Source: Microplitis mediator (lineage: Eukaryota > Arthropoda > Insecta > Hymenoptera > Braconidae). Taken from it: a DNA stretch of 64,000 nt. Location of the stretch: assembly GCF_029852145.1 (NCBI RefSeq), contig NC_079977.1, positions 7,770,837-7,834,836 on the forward strand, given 5' to 3'. Each line of letters starts with the position of its first letter. The stretch's first letter is position 1. Shown here one piece after another: positions 1 through 10,224 of the stretch. A program made the translations under genes and the position numbers. The notes beneath the pieces are model-generated. The model was not told the DNA's origin, searched no databases, and saw only the letters and a program-made list of their open reading frames with translations.

Positions 1-159
1 ATTCAGGAATCGAATTTCCAATTCCGCGTTCCGCATTCCAACACATATAGTATAGTTTAGTAAATACAGTGAACTTGCTCACATATTTAACAATTATTGG
101 TCATTTTACCGAGAAGAATTTAAAGCTAACCTTATAGCACAAAGTCTCGGGCCCTGCTA

Positions 160-2051
160 ATAAGGGTTCATTTTTACGCATACCATTAGCAGATCAACTT
201 CAGGACTTATTCGAAAAAACTGATGCACATAACTTAATATTCAAATAATCGTGAAAAAATCAATCAATATGGTTTTGAGGACATTTATGATGGTAAAATG
301 TATAAGAAACATTTGTTTAATGACAACATGATATCTATAAACTTTAGCTTAGATGGAGCACCAATTTTTGAAAGCTCAAATACATCTGTATACCCCGTTC
401 TTTGCACTGTCAACGAATTAAATCCGCATGAAAGAAGAAATAATATTCTTTTATCAAGTGTCTGGTTTGGAGTCGGTAAACCCAAAGATATGAACAGTTA
501 TTTAAAACCATTTGTGACTGAAGCGAAGGAGCTACTCAGCGATGGATTCACCTATTGTTATAAAAATCAAACGTATAAAAAAACCGTTGTAATTTTGATG
601 GGCATTTGCGATTCAGTTGCTCGTCCACTTGTAAGATGCTCAACACAATTTAATGGTAAATACGGGTGTGGATTATGTTTGAATCCAGGAAAATCAGTTC
701 AAAAGGGCAAGGGTTATACCAGAGTATACCCAATAATTAATGGCGATCCCTTTGGAGAAGGCTTACGGAATCATGAAGATACTTTGTTACATGCGAAGCA
801 AAAAAAAAAAGAAAATAGAAAAGGAATAAAAAATATATCCGTCCTCTGTGAAATACCAAATTACGACATCATCAACAACTTAGATGCTGATTGGATGCAT
901 TGCGTTGGCCTTGGTGTTTGTCGTCAATTTGCTAATTTGTGGTTCGATAAAAAAAACTCTAGCGAAGAATTTTATTTTGGAGATATCATTGACTTGGTTG
1001 ATTCATGTATTACGTCATTTCGTCCAACATCTGACATTTCTAGAACACCAAGACCTTTGTCTGATCGCGTTCACATGAAAGCCCATGAATGGATAGTTTT
1101 TCTTTTAATATACAGTTTACCTCTGTTAAAAATGTTTTTCCCAAACAAATTCATCGATCATTGGGCTTTATTAGTGGAAGGTATTTCGACTTTAGTTAAA
1201 AAATCAGTCCTGAAATCCGAAATTAAATATGCTGCTGAATGTTTGAACAACTTCATTCTTGGTGTTCAATTACTTTATGGAGAAAAATATGTGAGCTTTA
1301 ATGTTCATCTTCTGTCTCATTTAGCCACTAGTGTCGAAAACTGGGGTCCTTTATATACACACAGCGCTTTTATTTATGAGGATTTTAACCAAACGATACA
1401 AGCGTATGTGAAAAGTCCTAATGGCGTTGAACTACAAATATGTGATTCGTTTCGGTTAAAATGTGTGATTGATCGATTGTCACGGTTGTGTTGGAATGAT
1501 TTAAATTATCATCAGAAAAAATTTTTATCAACCTTATTGGAGAGAAAAAAAAACCTGTATCTAACTTTCAGATAGGTAATTGTAGAGTCTTAGGTAAATC
1601 AACATTTTTAAAAAAATTAACAGATAATCAATACCTCGCGATTGAACGTTCAAATATTAAGATCGATCAAAGTTCATCGATATTCACGTTTGACAGATGT
1701 ATTATTAATAGCGAAGTAATTACAAGTCAAAATTATTGCCGAGAGAAAAAAAGAATAAATTACATAGTAATGCTACAGGATAATCGAATATTTGAGATTA
1801 ACAATTTTATTGGTTTCAAATCAAATTTTGGTCAAAGAAGTTATTTATTAGGTTTCTACTACTCATTAAAAAATGAACCTTTCGTTGAAAGTAGAAAACT
1901 TGATCATTTCGTAATGCTAGATAGAAAAATTAATATATTAGTCGTTGTAAATACTGAATCTATAAAAAAAAAAGTTGTGGTCCTAGAAATGGTAAAATTC
2001 AACTCTTATGTCGCTTGCTCACCGACGTGTGAATTAGAACTATTGACCTAA
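160..2051 (+). pseudogene. CACTA-like (tnp2/DUF4218-type) transposase, frameshifted copy
   Basis: The longest intact piece is 298-1575 (425 codons). Seen in order: a tnp2-like start with SLDGAPIFESS near residue 17 and a WPV-like YPVLCTVNELNP; GKPKDMNSYLKPF near residue 60; GICDSVARP then a YGCGLC knuckle near 102-128; MHCVGLGVC near 200; HMKAHEWIVFLL near 259; and a DUF4218-like VHLLSHL...NWGPLYTHSAFIYEDFNQ near 342-372. This order matches the transposase of CACTA/EnSpm elements, which cuts and pastes its element in the nucleus. Homology to the copies near 29-31 kb, 44-46 kb and 51-53 kb extends upstream of 298, but a stop at 235-237 and a frameshift break it. A second frameshift lies in the A-run near 1545-1552, after which the frame is open to a stop at 2049-2051. 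Codons that are stops in the other copies are sense here (Gly near 1261, Tyr near 1375), so this copy is older in form or less decayed. It is not functional as read. Confidence 0.7.
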
Positions 2052-2925
2052 TCATAATAAATATATAAATATTTTTTTTAGAAAATTTATTCGCTGAATA
2101 AAATTAATTTCTTATCTAAGATATTATTATAATATTAACCTAATTATGTACATTTATTGAAAGGAACAAGTATTCTTACATTTGTTTGATAAGTAAATTA
2201 ATAGAACATTATTATTTACAAGCTTTATAAAAGCATTGTATTTGAATAAGTTTTGCGGGAAGCTAATCTCATGCTATGATTGTGTCCTTGAAACTTGATT
2301 ATTAAAGCTGAATTATACTTCTTCACGTAACAAATTCATTGATTTATTTGTTTGACAATGGCATTTTATTGTTAATTTAGTAAATGTTGATTTATTTTTC
2401 TAAACTGTTTATTTTTTGAGATGATTAAATAAAATCTATGATTGCGCTTTTAAACATTATTATTTTTATAAATATCTAAAAAATTTGATTTGTTGTTAAA
2501 AGTACATAAATTGCGAAATTATTAATGACTTGTTCAATTTATTCTTAAGCGAAAAATTCGGAGTATTAAGATAATATAGAATAATCACCTATAATTAACT
2601 GAAGAAAAGATATTATACAACTGTATGCTCTAATAATTGTTATTGCTAATAAATCAATAATCAGTAATTAATAAATATCACTATAAAAAACAATTGAGAG
2701 TTGTCTGATTTCTATATAAAATATAACGGTTTGTGTTTATCAACATTAATAACAACTTGAAATTTTTAAAAACAAATTAAACTATAAGCATGCTGTGTCG
2801 AGTGCTTAACTATTATTTGTTCTTGTAAACCTAACTTGGTAACCTCCACGATCGGAGCTTGCAATATAAATTTATTTTAACTAAAAAAAATTTTTTCTAC
2901 CATATACATTATAAGTATTTATTTT
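2052..2925. other. AT-rich non-coding DNA 3' of the transposase remnant
   Basis: No open frame, hairpin or tandem repeat that I can support. It lies between the transposase stop and the subterminal repeat of the same or a nested transposon, so it is probably transposon-internal non-coding sequence. Confidence 0.4.
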
Positions 2926-3312
2926 CATATATGATAAAAATATATATTTTTCTATATGATAAAAATATATATTTTTATATATGATAAAAATATATATTTT
3001 TATATATGATAAAAATATATATTTTTATATATGATCAAAATATATTTTTCGTATACAATAAAAATATATTTTTTGTATATTATAGAAATATATATTTTTT
3101 TACATGATAAGAATATAGTTTTCGTATATGATAGAAATATATATTCTATATATGCTAAACATATACGGACTCATATATGATAAATACTATATTTTTTAAT
3201 ATAAAAAAAAAAAATATATTAGAAAATATAGTTAAATTCGCAACATATATTTTCTGATATTTATCATATATTTTTACATATATTTTGACCATATATGTTA
3301 TTTTCATACGGG
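2926..3312. repeat. Transposon subterminal repeats and right end (CCCGTATG family)
   Basis: A 25-bp unit with core TATATGATAAAAATATATAT recurs about four times from 2930 to 3060 (GAT at 2958, 2983, 3008, 3033) and then decays. The stretch ends at 3312 with GTTATTTTCATACGGG, the reverse complement of the end found at 27046 and, with one change, at 32924. The last 400 bases match 32575-32924 closely. In this copy that terminus lies 3' of the transposase, whereas at 32924 the same terminus lies 5' of it. The left end must be outside the window. Confidence 0.6.
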
Positions 3313-3338
3313 AAGTACTCCGTGCGTTTGGATACAGC

Positions 3339-4157
3339 TGTTACGTCCCAGCCTGCTCGTCAGATGGCTCTGCCAATTTTTAAATCTTAAATAATAAGAG
3401 ACCGACCTGAGACCCGCCAAATCGATATTTAAATAATGGAATTATTAATAATAATATATTTTCTTTATAATAAATATTAATAAGTATGCACTTAAAAATA
3501 GTCAAATAGATAAGATATTTTTAATGCATTATAATATTTATTCATCATCGACAATTTCTCTAAAAGAATGTTAATGAATAAAAATAGATAAGAATAATTG
3601 TACGACAAATAATGACTGTTAAAAGAATATAAAAAGTGAAATTAGTTTTTCCACGAAAAAGTAAAAACATTGAAAAACATCGTCCGACTGCTGACGCAAC
3701 AGCATCCGCGTCGAACGATGATAACGAACTCCCTCTTTTTGGGAATAAGGCCCTAAAACCTTATCCCACTTTTCTCTAGGGTGTTGGCTCATGTAAAGAT
3801 ATAAAAAGCCGATGCCCAATGCATCACCCAGCACACATTCGTACACTCTCACATCAACCAGAAATATTAGTAGTGCGGTTTATAACACGCAAGTAAACTC
3901 CCGGTTTAATTTAATTAATTATTCTTTTGACACGAAGTTATTTGTCACATAATAATTGTAAACTCAAGTGTATATTTATCCAAATTCTTCGACTATTCTA
4001 TTTTATATGAATAAATCAAACATATTTATTCTTTAAATCACGACCAAGTTATTTCGAGCTTTCGAGAACTACCCCGTATCCGAAGATCTACAGTCACGTC
4101 CAATTCAAATAATTCGCGCCGGCAACTCACAAGCCGACACGACTCCAGGACGTAACA
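3339..4157 (+). mobile_element. Solo LTR of an LTR retrotransposon
   Basis: The 819-bp unit starts TGTTACGTCC and ends GGACGTAACA, a perfect 10-bp terminal inverted repeat with the TG...CA ends of LTRs. It is flanked by the 4-bp direct repeat CAGC (3335-3338 and 4158-4161), as expected for a Gypsy-type integrase. A TATA-like TATAAAAAG lies near 3800 and AATAAA near 4009 on the + strand, giving a plausible promoter and polyadenylation signal. No gag or pol sequence is adjacent, so internal recombination has left a single LTR. Superfamily (Gypsy) is inferred only from the 4-bp duplication. Confidence 0.75.
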
Positions 4158-4161
4158 CAGC

Positions 4162-5275
4162 CAAGCGCGTCAAGCGATTAAGTCTACCGCCCTCTACGTT
4201 TGACAGTATATTTTGCTTCAACTGAGAGTTTCTTGAGGGAAGGTACCAAGTCGTTTGAACTAACTCTATAGTATTTGATATAACTCAATAACTTTTTTCA
4301 TTTAAAACAAAATAGAAATTAGTTCAAGTCATTGAAACTGTTGATACAATAATGATTTTTGTTTTATATAAAATAATTAAAAATTTCACTCAAAGTAAAT
4401 TGTAAGGTGATTGAAGGTATGAATTTTCAGTTAAGTCAAAATTGTATTAAAGCAAATGAATTTTAGTGTTGAAAGTAATATTTTTGTAGGTCCGTTGAAA
4501 CTGTCCTTGCAATTGATTCAATAAAAAATCGAATTGTTTCGAGTTGCTGTATTACATTGATCCAAAAAAACAGTAATCTGCGTCAAGTGAATATTGCCTT
4601 TAATTATTTCATCAATAATTATTATACATTGATCTAAACGTGATAAATATGTGACTCTTTTTATAAATAAATTTTTTTATTTAACCAATAATATAAAGAC
4701 TTTCATTCAAATATAGTTCGATATTTTGTAACGAATACATTTATATTCTTGTCGAATATTTTACAGTTTTAATGTGAGTGCGTCAAATTATTCCTACAAC
4801 CTCGTTGGATTCTCTCTCCAAGAAACTCGTCGGTTGACACGACACGTTCGGTATTATAGGAAACTACTTTTGTTTCACTGAAACAAGTGAAGTTGTCAAA
4901 CTAAACGTTTCAAGAGTTTCAGTTAAATTTCTAAAAATTGAAGAGTTTGCGTTAACAAGTTTTAATTTTTAAATCAAGTACATCCAAAATTTAATTAAAA
5001 TATATTTTACTTTTCAATCAAATGTTACTTTAATTACGGTCAAACTTAAAAACTTTTAACATAAACGCTTAAGCAATTTCTCATAATCGAGTAGAGATTT
5101 TCATTCAATAAAAATGATTTTCTTGAGACAAACTAGTTTTCGTTGGTTCAAACGAATTTGGTTTCACTGAAGATGAAATTTGTCAAACTCTTAGGGAGTT
5201 TGATGTCAGTATCTTATTTTTTACAGTATATAATCAGGGTTTTTATGTGAACTTTCAACAAGTAAAAATTAATTA
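4162..5275. other. Non-coding DNA, no feature recognised
   Basis: AT-rich sequence without an open frame. Phrases resembling TTGAAACT and GTTTCACTGAA recur in both orientations, so a very decayed foldback element is possible, but I cannot fix its ends. Confidence 0.35.
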
Positions 5276-6175
5276 CACTAATGGAAAAAATTAAAGGATC
5301 AAAAAAAAATTCTAAATTTTTAGGCGATTTTCAACAGGCTCTAACTTTGAGAAAAATGGTCGTACAAGAAAAAAAAAAAAAAAAAAGGAAATTGTAGCTC
5401 CAAGTATCTACTTTTTGGATTAGAACTTAAAAATTTTTTAGCGTCAGCAGTTTTTGAGTAATCTTAGAAAAACCAACGACAAAAAAATTTTCAAATTTTT
5501 CTTCAAATGGAAAAGGATCCTTTTGTCTTTGATTATCGATATCTCAGAAACCAATAATCGCACAGAAAGTTAATGGTGGGTTTTAAAAACTTGAATAAAT
5601 TCCCTTCAACGATTAGCCATTGCTTTTTCGAAAAAAAAATTTTTTCCTATCGTCACATGAATTTAAAAATGCAACCAAAAAAGGGCTTTTTGTGGTTTTT
5701 TGGAAAATCAAACGCTGAAACGGAAATATTGTGGAAATCGATAATGTTGACTGTGCATTTTACAGTTCAATATGTCCACAAAAACCCTGCAGAGAGCCAG
5801 ATTAATCCAACCAGCCGTTTTTTTGTTTCAAGCGATCAAATTTTTAAAAAAATTAAAGGATCACGTTTTTTGCTCTGAAAAGCTCATAATCTTTAACAAG
5901 TTGAAAACAAACATTTTTTCGGAGCTTTGTCCACAATTTTATTGCAGACAGTGCTTAAATTTCCAAAAAAGAAAAAACTTTTTTTTCGACACAAAAATTT
6001 CAAAAAAAAAAAAATTTTTTTTGAATTTAATGACTGAGAGATCAGTAAAATCACGGAATGCAGCGACGTAAACGTGTTAAAAATTATTGGGTGTTGGTTT
6101 TGTAAATTTCCTAAAGTTATTCCAAAAAAAAATTTTTTTTGAAAAAATTTTTTTTTGAAAATTTTGTTTTGAAAA
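5276..6175 (+). mobile_element. Truncated copy of the CACTAATGG foldback element
   Basis: It starts with CACTAATGGAAAAAATTAAA after a TA (5274-5275) and follows the left arm and centre of the complete element at 19335-21089, with small deletions and about 60 extra bases near 5710-5770. The right arm is missing: similarity fades near 6170-6180. Short open frames here mirror those in the 19335-21089 element and are by-products of the repeat, not genes. Confidence 0.65.
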
Positions 6176-6184
6176 TTTGGTGTT

Positions 6185-6495
6185 CCTATAAACTGGAAAA
6201 AGTGGTTATTAGGGAAGTACCCTGATATCCACCATAACCGCAAGTGAACTTCAAGCCACTGCCATATTCTGAAGCCAACTTAAAAGAAAATGTTGGAGAG
6301 CAAAGTTACGGTTAAAATGACAGTAAATTGTCTGTAACTTGTATTCAACTTGACTACAAGTGTTACCGTCAGACAATGACATTAAGTTGATTTTTCCAAC
6401 TTTTGCTTTCAAATTGTTGGCGTATTTGGGCAGCAAATTTCGGTAATTTCAATTGTCAAATAACTGTCAGTCCCAAGCTAAAGTGGCTATTAGAA
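6185..6495. mobile_element. Partial, diverged relative of the adjacent AGCTAAAGTGGCTATTA foldback
   Basis: Bases 6400-6492 resemble the outer part of the right arm at 7450-7545 (a CCAACTTTTG-like phrase, GGCAGCAAATTTCGG, AAGCTAAAGTGGCTATTAG). An inner inverted pair around AACATTTTC/CCAACTTTTGC suggests a small, heavily deleted hairpin of the same family. Confidence 0.4.
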
Positions 6496-6530
6496 TATAT
6501 ATATGTATATGTATATCCTTATGCTTGCCG

Positions 6531-7545
6531 TAATAGCCACTTTAGCTTGAAATTACCAGTAATTTGATATTAAAATTGCCTGAAATTCGCTGCCTGAATT
6601 TGTCGACAATTTGACAGCAAAAGTTAGAAAGAAAAATTTGCGGTTAATTTTTCCTCGATTTGAAGGTAAATTTTTACGATAAAAAAAAAAGTCAGTTATG
6701 TTTGTTTCTACCATTTCAGAAGATAAGCAAATTTATACATAAAATTGTCTACAATTCTACGGTAAAAAAATGCTATACAATTTTTCGAGTCAAATTAACA
6801 ATAAATTGATGTAAAAATTTGCCTGAAAACTTACGAAAAATTTTTTCTAGTCAACTTTTGAAGTGAATTTGCATTTTAATTCGGGTGGTTAATTGACGTC
6901 TAATTGTTTAGCAAGTTGTATGCAAATCGTAGTCAAAAACAGAAAAGTCCGAAGTTGACGGATATTTGAAGAAAAATTCAAGGAAATTTTTGCTAAAGCA
7001 AACTGTGCTATAAGGGAGGTTCGGTCAAAGACAGCCAATGACAACACCCTAATAGCACAGTTTGCTTTAGCAAAAATTTACTTACAAAAGTTTCGTTGAA
7101 TTTTTCGTCAAATTTCTGTCAACTTCGGACTTTTTCATATTTGACGATAATTTGTATGCAACTTGCTATTGAATTTGACGTAAATTTACTGCCCGAATTA
7201 GAATGCAAATTCACTTCAAAAGTTGACTAGAAAAAAGTTGTCGTCAATTTTCAGGCAAATTTTATGTCAATTTATTGTTAATTTGACTTGAAAAATTGTT
7301 AAGTATTTTTTTATCCTCAAATTGTAGACAATTTTATGTATAAATATGCTTACCTTCTGAAATGGTAAGAACGAACATTACAGATTTTTTTTTTTGTCGT
7401 AAAAATTAACCTTTAAATTGAGAAAAAATTAACTGCAAATTTTTCTTTCCACTTTTTGTTGTCAAACTGTCGGCAAATTCAGGCAGAAAATTTCGGGCCA
7501 TTTCAACATCAAATTACCGTCAATTTCAAGCTAAAGTAACTATTG
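6531..7545. mobile_element. Foldback element with arms of about 480 bp
   Basis: The left arm (6531-7012) opens TAATAGCCACTTTAGCTTGA. The right arm (7051-7545) is its inverted, imperfect copy ending in TCAAGCTAAAGTAACTATT. The arms meet at a strong inner hairpin: TGCTAAAGCAAACTGTGCTA at 6991-7010 pairs with 7053-7072 around a 40-base loop. No coding capacity. Target duplications are not clear because another member of the family adjoins on the left. Confidence 0.7.
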
Positions 7546-8280
7546 GAGCATCTGTATCTGTCATCGCGCTAAATATTATACGATTTTGATACCACCTAGC
7601 GGATATAACTAGATAGAACTTAAGAAAATAAAAACAAAAATTTTTTTAGCAACCCACAAATAGGTATTTCTGTGGTATAGGTATATATCTATATATGTAT
7701 GCAAATTCAGGAAACATTTAAAAAATACGAGTAAACTTTGAATACGAAATGAATAAAAAAAATTCATCTTAGACATTAACAAGGATTTATTTGTATCATT
7801 GAAATCTAAAACGTTCTTACATTCTATTGATCGTCATCTCCTGATATGATATCGATAATTAAAGTACGGATTGTTTGAATTTCATATCAGAATTTCTATA
7901 GAACTCAATGAAACTATAGTAAAAAATACAGACTGAAGCACCGCTGGTGGCGCAAAAATGAACCATTGCTATAAAAAAATTTCAATGTTTTACTGAATCA
8001 TGGCATTTCTTACAACTTTTTATTCTCTGGCAGTGCCCTTTTTGCATGAAAAAATTTATAAAAGTGTCTAAATTGGGGGTGCTATTGTATATGCTGGCCT
8101 AATTTCATTATTTAAATTAGTTCTCATAACTAAAATGAATAAAGTTTTATAATTTTAAGACGAACAATCAATCATCTTTCGAATAGAGAAGGAATTTTCT
8201 GAAAATTTATTATTTTAAAAAAGTTTTTAAAAATGAGAGCTAAAAAGAGCCAAAAACGACTATGTCTACGGTATAGATAC
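7546..8280. other. Non-coding DNA, no feature recognised
   Basis: AT-rich single-copy-looking sequence with no open frame or repeat that I can support. Confidence 0.35.
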
Positions 8281-8446
8281 ACGGTAGGCTCGCGCCATGA
8301 CACTTCACACATATACATGTGTTTGAACGTGTACTTGGCGCGAGACACTACCGTGTCTCCTGAACGGTAGGCTCGCGCCATGACACTTCACACATATACA
8401 TGTGTTTGAACGTGTACTTGGCGCGAGACACTACCGTGTCTCCTGA
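8281..8446. repeat. 83-bp tandem duplication, each unit a hairpin
   Basis: Two identical 83-bp units (8281-8363 and 8364-8446). Within each, ACGGTAGGCTCGCGCCA pairs imperfectly with TGGCGCGAGACACTACCGT, and CACACATATACATGTGT is an inner palindrome. The GC-rich core differs strongly from its AT-rich surroundings. A near match to the GGCGCGAGACACTACCGTGT arm lies at 27295-27316 and in its two duplicate copies. Confidence 0.8.
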
Positions 8447-8528
8447 TCCTGATTTCGGTAAATTTTTTATTTCTTTTCAGTATTCAGTTACTCTGAATAC
8501 CCTCTGGTTTGAGTATGTATTCACTCTG

Positions 8529-8820
8529 CACTGAGAAAACAATTTATTTGAGCCAACTAAATAGATTTATTTGACTGAACAAAATCATTTATTTCATTCA
8601 AACATATATTTGTTTATAGTTAACAAATCTTAGTTGAAAAAAATTCCACTATGGTTGGTGGCGCTATCAAATACAGATTTGTTAACTATAAACAAATCAT
8701 TATTTCATTCAAATAAACCATATCTTTGTCTCAAATAGCTACTGATTGGGTCCATTCAAATATGGGATTTATTTGCCTGAAACAAATCTCATTTTGCTCA
8801 AATAAATTGTTCTCTCAGTG
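8529..8820. mobile_element. MITE with 24-bp terminal inverted repeats (CACTGAG type)
   Basis: The 292-bp element starts CACTGAGAAAACAATTTATT and ends with the inverted form AATAAATTGTTCTCTCAGTG. Internal TTTGTTTATAGTTAACAAAT and ATTTGTTAACTATAAACAAA form a second inverted pair, so the whole unit folds on itself. It splits a degenerate CTCTGGAAA repeat. The family of the mobilising transposase is unknown. Confidence 0.7.
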
Positions 8821-9070
8821 TGATCCCACTCTGGAAACATTCTGGAAACACTTTGGTATCAGTTTGTATTCATTGTGGATGCATAACGGTGTCAGTATGT
8901 ATCCACTCTGGATACTTTCTGGAAACACTTTGGATTTACTCCGTATCCGCTCTGGAAATACTCTGGGTTCACTCTCAGAAAAGGGCACAAAACCATTCTG
9001 GAAATACTCTGGAATCCGTATAGTTGCATCGTGTTACCAGAATATTTCCAGAGTGTATCCAGAATGTTTT
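8821..9070. repeat. Degenerate CTCTGGAAAYACT tandem repeat
   Basis: Phrases such as CACTCTGGAAACATTCTGG, ACTCTGGATACTTTCTGG and GCTCTGGAAATACTCTGG recur every 15-50 bases. The same phrase type (ACTCTGAATACCCTCTGG) lies on the other side of the MITE at 8490-8528, showing that the MITE landed within the repeat. Frames open across it in several phases, as expected for a simple repeat, and I do not call a gene. Confidence 0.55.
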
Positions 9071-9252
9071 TAATACCGCAAGGGCTTAAAGAAAAAAAAA
9101 ATTGTTTTCTACAAAAACAAAGAAACAAATGACTGTGAAAAGTGTTGGTCATGAAGATCACTCAAGTTTTACACTGTTAGTATTGATACTGTTCTAATTA
9201 TTATTATTATTTTATTTTAAATATTTGTTACAATTTGATAATTTGTTTAATT

Positions 9253-10224
9253 ATGTCGGAGTCTAAAAAATACTATCAAAAATTTCGAACCGCTTGGCTT
9301 CAAGACCCGATTTTGAAAAATTGGTTACAAGCCGTTGAAAGTACATCTGGTCTAAGAGCGAAATGTACAGCGTGTGGTATTACATTAAAAAACCATTATT
9401 CTGATCTAAAAAATCACGGGAATACTCCAAGACATTTAGAAAAAGCCAAAGTTAGTACATTGAATTATTTTTTATTTTTTTTATTATTAATTCACCATGT
9501 ATAGGCCAGCGGCCTGTCCTATGGTATACAATTTTTAACTCAGCTCATTTTCTCTATACTCGGTTTTTGTTTTTGTGCGGCTGTGGCCCGACTTGTGCAT
9601 GCACTGTACTGCATCATTACGGTGATGCCCTACTACCTCCCCTGTGCAATGGAGGTGCAGCGGCGTAGGAAAACCACAGAGAAAACCTAGCCAGTACAGT
9701 TTCGGTTTAGGTGAAGCTCCAGTGGTCGATAAAATTCCCATCTTACCGATCACTGGCTCTTCATCCCGCCCCTAACGATCAGAGACCTTCGTTCGAGCCC
9801 AACGCGTGGCTAAGCGGTCACCCAGCCAAATAGTAACCATGCTCGATGCTACTTAACTTCGGTGATCGCCCGAGCCACGTGCGTGCCGAACGGCTGCCTC
9901 AGCCGCTTACATTGAATTATAATTACATTTTTATTATCATTATTACTACCTTGTATGCATATAAAGTTTTACAATATTACATACTAACAATCACGTATTT
10001 TAATCTGTTCGTCAAAAAATCATTGATAATTCCATTTAATAATTAAATTACTAATATTATCCTAAACAGATATAAAACAAACGATGTTAAAAATTATTTA
10101 ATAAATTCACTTGAATATTTAATTTTTTGTAGGAAATAATTAGTCAACAAAAGCTTCCTTTCAAAACAGTTAAAAATAATTCAGTTTCAATAAAAAAAGA
10201 AGAAGCAAGATTATCATTATTTAT
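9253..10224 (+). pseudogene. hAT transposase, N-terminal exons (BED-like zinc finger)
   Basis: Exon 1 (ATG at 9253 to 9450, 66 codons) encodes MSESKKYYQKFRTAW and a BED-type finger: CTACG near residue 40 followed by H-x-n-H in DLKNHGNTPRH, which would bind the element's ends. A donor GTTAGT at 9451 and acceptor TTTTTTGTAG at 10123-10132 define a phase-0 intron. Exon 2 resumes at 10133 and stays open for 92 bases to a lysine/glutamate-rich stretch and LSLF, where the 10225-12551 element interrupts it. Removing that element and one AT restores an uninterrupted frame into 12554, which supports both the intron and the insertion call. The intron is inferred from frame continuity, not from transcripts. 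Confidence 0.65.
9469..9907 (-). mobile_element. 5S rRNA-derived SINE (SINE3-like) inside the hAT intron
   Basis: Read on the minus strand, the head (about 9907 to 9780) is 5S rRNA-like: GATCACCGAAGTTAAGTAGC at 9848-9867 and a C-box-like GGCTGGGTGACCGCTTAGC at 9809-9827 correspond to the internal RNA polymerase III promoter of 5S genes. A non-5S body follows, including GGTTTTCTCTGTGGTTTTCC, then an A-rich tail (T-rich on + near 9469-9490). A perfect 13-bp target duplication, TACATTGAATTAT, flanks it at 9456-9468 and 9908-9920. Head, tail and duplication together make this a firm SINE call. It is much more GC-rich than its surroundings. Confidence 0.88.

Noticed and set aside
3619..3852. 77-codon frame on the minus strand
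   Set aside because: Lies inside the solo LTR, antisense to its TATA and polyadenylation signals.
9535..9753. 72-codon frame on the minus strand
   Set aside because: Lies wholly within the 5S-derived SINE.
9780..9907. A 5S rRNA gene
   Set aside because: Diverged head fused to a non-5S body and A-rich tail with a target duplication; it is a SINE.
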